The position numbers were made by a program, and so were the translations under genes. Below are positions 5,108 to 6,570 of a DNA stretch of 6,570 nucleotides, piece after piece. This DNA comes from Euryarchaeota archaeon UBA60 (GTDB taxonomy: Archaea > Thermoplasmatota > Poseidoniia > Poseidoniales > Poseidoniaceae): positions 24,171-30,740 of the forward strand of contig DARQ01000131.1 in the NCBI GenBank assembly GCA_002503395.1. The letters run 5' to 3'. Below the pieces are notes generated by a model. The model worked only from the letters and a program-made list of their open reading frames with translations, had not been told where the DNA came from and did no database searches. The number at the start of each line of letters is the position of its first letter. Positions within the stretch are counted from its first letter, which is position 1.

Positions 5108-6570
5108 CAATTAACACCTCCTTCAACGTCGACAACTTCGCCTTCTTCATATCCACCGGAGTCATCTTCTTCCCGCTCAAACGACTTACGGTAATCAGTT
5201 GTGACCTCCTTCGGGCCGAGGACCTTGTCAGCGATCACATCGACGTTCACAGGGGCACCGTGAACACTTCGAGTCGGGTCGATTCCATCCTCACCATATT
5301 GGAACTGGATAATTCGGTCAGCGGTGTTTCGCACCGATAATTTTTCGTCGCGGAACACTTTCAAGTCATCCATCGCGTTGATTAAACGGCGTTGCATATA
5401 ACCGGATTTCGAGGTACGAACCGCGGTATCGACAAGTGATTCACGACCGGATACCGAGAGCATGAAAAACTCTGTAGGCAACAGGCCCCGCTTGAAAGAT
5501 GAGGAGATGAAGCCCCTTTGACTGGCGCCGCGGTCACCGCGCTTGAAATGCGCTAGGACCCGGTCTTCGTAACCTCGCTCAAGCCGCTTGCCTCGCACCT
5601 TTGCTTGACCGATTGAACCGGCCATCATGGTCAGGTTGTCGAGTGAGCCACGGGCGCCGGAGACGGCCATGCTGACAGCGGCGTTCTGATTACCACTGGC
5701 CAGCAGGTTCTTGCGCGCTACATCACCGGTCTTGCCCTTCTGGGTATCGAGGATGATGAGAATATTCTCTTCAAGAGTCTCTTGCGGAGTACGTCCGGGT
5801 CGAGCCTCATATCTACGGCCATCCTTGCCGAATGCGACCATTTCCTGGCGCACCAAGTCGTGTGCCTCAGCGTTGATTTCGACGATTTCTTTCATCGCAT
5901 CGGGGGGTAAGTCCTCATCGTCGATACCGGTGGTGAAACCGAATGATGTACACGCGCCGATGGTAAGGCGGGTGAACAGGTCGAGGAATTTGGCGCCAGC
6001 CTGCGCCCCGTTGGTCTGCACTACAGCATCGAGTAGACGGCCATCTTCTGCGCCGATGGCGCGCTTGTCGAGAGTACCGCTCATCGAGTCGCCGACTATC
6101 ACTTCCTCTCCGGAACGGTTTTTGAAGCGAAGCTGGATGTTTTTCGGTACGATAAGGTGGAACAGGTCATGGCCTCGATAGCCGAAACTACCATCTTCAC
6201 GCTTGACCTTCTTAGGCAGTTTACCGGTGTAACTAATCTGCCCGAGAATTTCCATTGCGGTGCTCTCATCGACGACCATGTCGTCGCGAGTCATCAGATA
6301 TGCACCGGAAATATGGTCGTGGATTCCACCGATGACGGCGCCACCATATCGAGGTGTCAGGATGTGTTCCTGCACCCGCATCAGAATTTGTGCCTCAGCC
6401 CGCGCTTCTTCACCTTGGATGATGTGGAGATTCATCTCATCACCGTCAAAGTCAGCGTTGTATGGGGTACAGACCGCGAGGTTGATGCGGAAGGTATGTC
6501 CCGGCATTACCCGCACTTCGTGCACCAGCATCGACATGCGGTGGAGCGAAGGTTGGCGGTTGAAGATTGC
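5107..6570 (-). CDS. rpoA1: DNA-directed RNA polymerase subunit A' (5' truncated)
   Basis: This is the C-terminal part of the larger fragment of the archaeal RNA polymerase largest subunit, the homologue of bacterial beta' and eukaryotic Rpb1. It forms part of the active centre that polymerises RNA. The frame is open to the right edge with no start, so 487 residues are visible; archaeal A' is usually near 880, so roughly the N-terminal half (clamp, zinc sites) lies outside. Visible residues 3-10 read FNRQPSLH, and residues 38-44 read NADFDGD, whose three aspartates bind the catalytic magnesium. The funnel/pore region follows (around 180-320, with GARGSLDN near 305), then the bridge helix (about 365-396, PTEFF to SGYMQRRL). 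The C-terminus is an acidic tail (about 464-484). The stop is TGA and overlaps the start of rpoA2 by one base, so the two chains are probably translationally coupled. The split between A' and A'' is an archaeal trait. Identification is very secure. Confidence 0.97.
   Translation of the reverse strand, partial: AIFNRQPSLHRMSMLVHEVRVMPGHTFRINLAVCTPYNADFDGDEMNLHIIQGEEARAEAQILMRVQEHILTPRYGGAVIGGIHDHISGAYLMTRDDMVVDESTAMEILGQISYTGKLPKKVKREDGSFGYRGHDLFHLIVPKNIQLRFKNRSGEEVIVGDSMSGTLDKRAIGAEDGRLLDAVVQTNGAQAGAKFLDLFTRLTIGACTSFGFTTGIDDEDLPPDAMKEIVEINAEAHDLVRQEMVAFGKDGRRYEARPGRTPQETLEENILIILDTQKGKTGDVARKNLLASGNQNAAVSMAVSGARGSLDNLTMMAGSIGQAKVRGKRLERGYEDRVLAHFKRGDRGASQRGFISSSFKRGLLPTEFFMLSVSGRESLVDTAVRTSKSGYMQRRLINAMDDLKVFRDEKLSVRNTADRIIQFQYGEDGIDPTRSVHGAPVNVDVIADKVLGPKEVTTDYRKSFEREEDDSGGYEEGEVVDVEGGVN
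5115..5123 (-). promoter_or_regulatory. Strong Shine-Dalgarno for rpoA2
   Basis: The minus strand reads AAGGAGGTG here, a near-complete match to the anti-Shine-Dalgarno at the 3' end of 16S rRNA. It ends 7 bases before the ATG at 5107, which favours that ATG over the TTG at 5110, only 4 bases away. The site lies inside the last codons of rpoA1 (Glu-Gly-Gly-Val), so the A' C-terminal sequence also serves as the initiation signal for A''. With the one-base TGATG overlap this fits coupled synthesis of the two polymerase chains. Confidence 0.85.

Noticed and set aside
5711..6181. Plus-strand 156-residue open frame within rpoA1
   Set aside because: It is antisense to highly conserved polymerase sequence and is compositionally an artefact of that codon use.
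1..6570. CRISPR array, transposon or prophage signal
   Set aside because: No regularly spaced DNA repeats, terminal inverted repeats, or transposase/integrase-like proteins are seen; the repeats present are protein-level repeats within one gene.

Overview
The window carries the end of a conserved archaeal transcription/translation operon on the minus strand, followed by an unrelated gene for a large secreted protein. Everything supported here is encoded on the minus strand, so transcription runs from position 6570 towards position 1. The RNA polymerase largest subunit is split into A' and A'', and ribosomal protein L30e follows A''; both are archaeal hallmarks. The secreted protein carries a C-terminal Asp/Cys-rich repeat of a kind I associate with planktonic Marine Group II Euryarchaeota (Candidatus Poseidoniales, Thermoplasmatota). 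The organism is therefore most likely a marine group II-type or related archaeon; this is an inference from gene content, not a phylogeny.

Layout in transcription order: (1) rpoA1, 5' truncated by the window edge, 6570-5107, with the FNRQPSLH and NADFDGD catalytic region, funnel and bridge helix; (2) rpoA2, 5107-3551, starting inside the rpoA1 stop codon (TGATG) behind a near-perfect Shine-Dalgarno, with the trigger loop and an unusual N-terminal extension; (3) rpl30e, 3516-3214; (4) an unrecognised 374-residue gene, 3196-2072, in the place where many archaea have nusA; (5) a gene running from 2024 off the left edge, encoding a signal peptide, seven roughly 60-75-residue beta-propeller-type repeats, a thrombospondin type-3 calcium-binding segment and two and a half Asp/Cys-rich repeats. 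This last frame is open throughout with no stop, so the gene is truncated at its 3' end.

Gaps are short: A'/A'' overlap by one base, A''/L30e are separated by 34 bases, L30e/unknown by 17 and unknown/secreted by 47. No gene-free stretch exceeds 300 bases. The first four genes look like one transcript. The secreted-protein gene has its own Shine-Dalgarno, but I found no convincing promoter or terminator in front of it, so read-through or a promoter inside the preceding gene are both possible.

No mobile element, CRISPR array, tRNA or rRNA is visible. The points most worth a second look are the unrecognised gene inside a core operon, the N-terminal extension of A'' (possible helix-hairpin-helix plus a basic patch) facing an acidic A' tail, and the architecture of the secreted protein.
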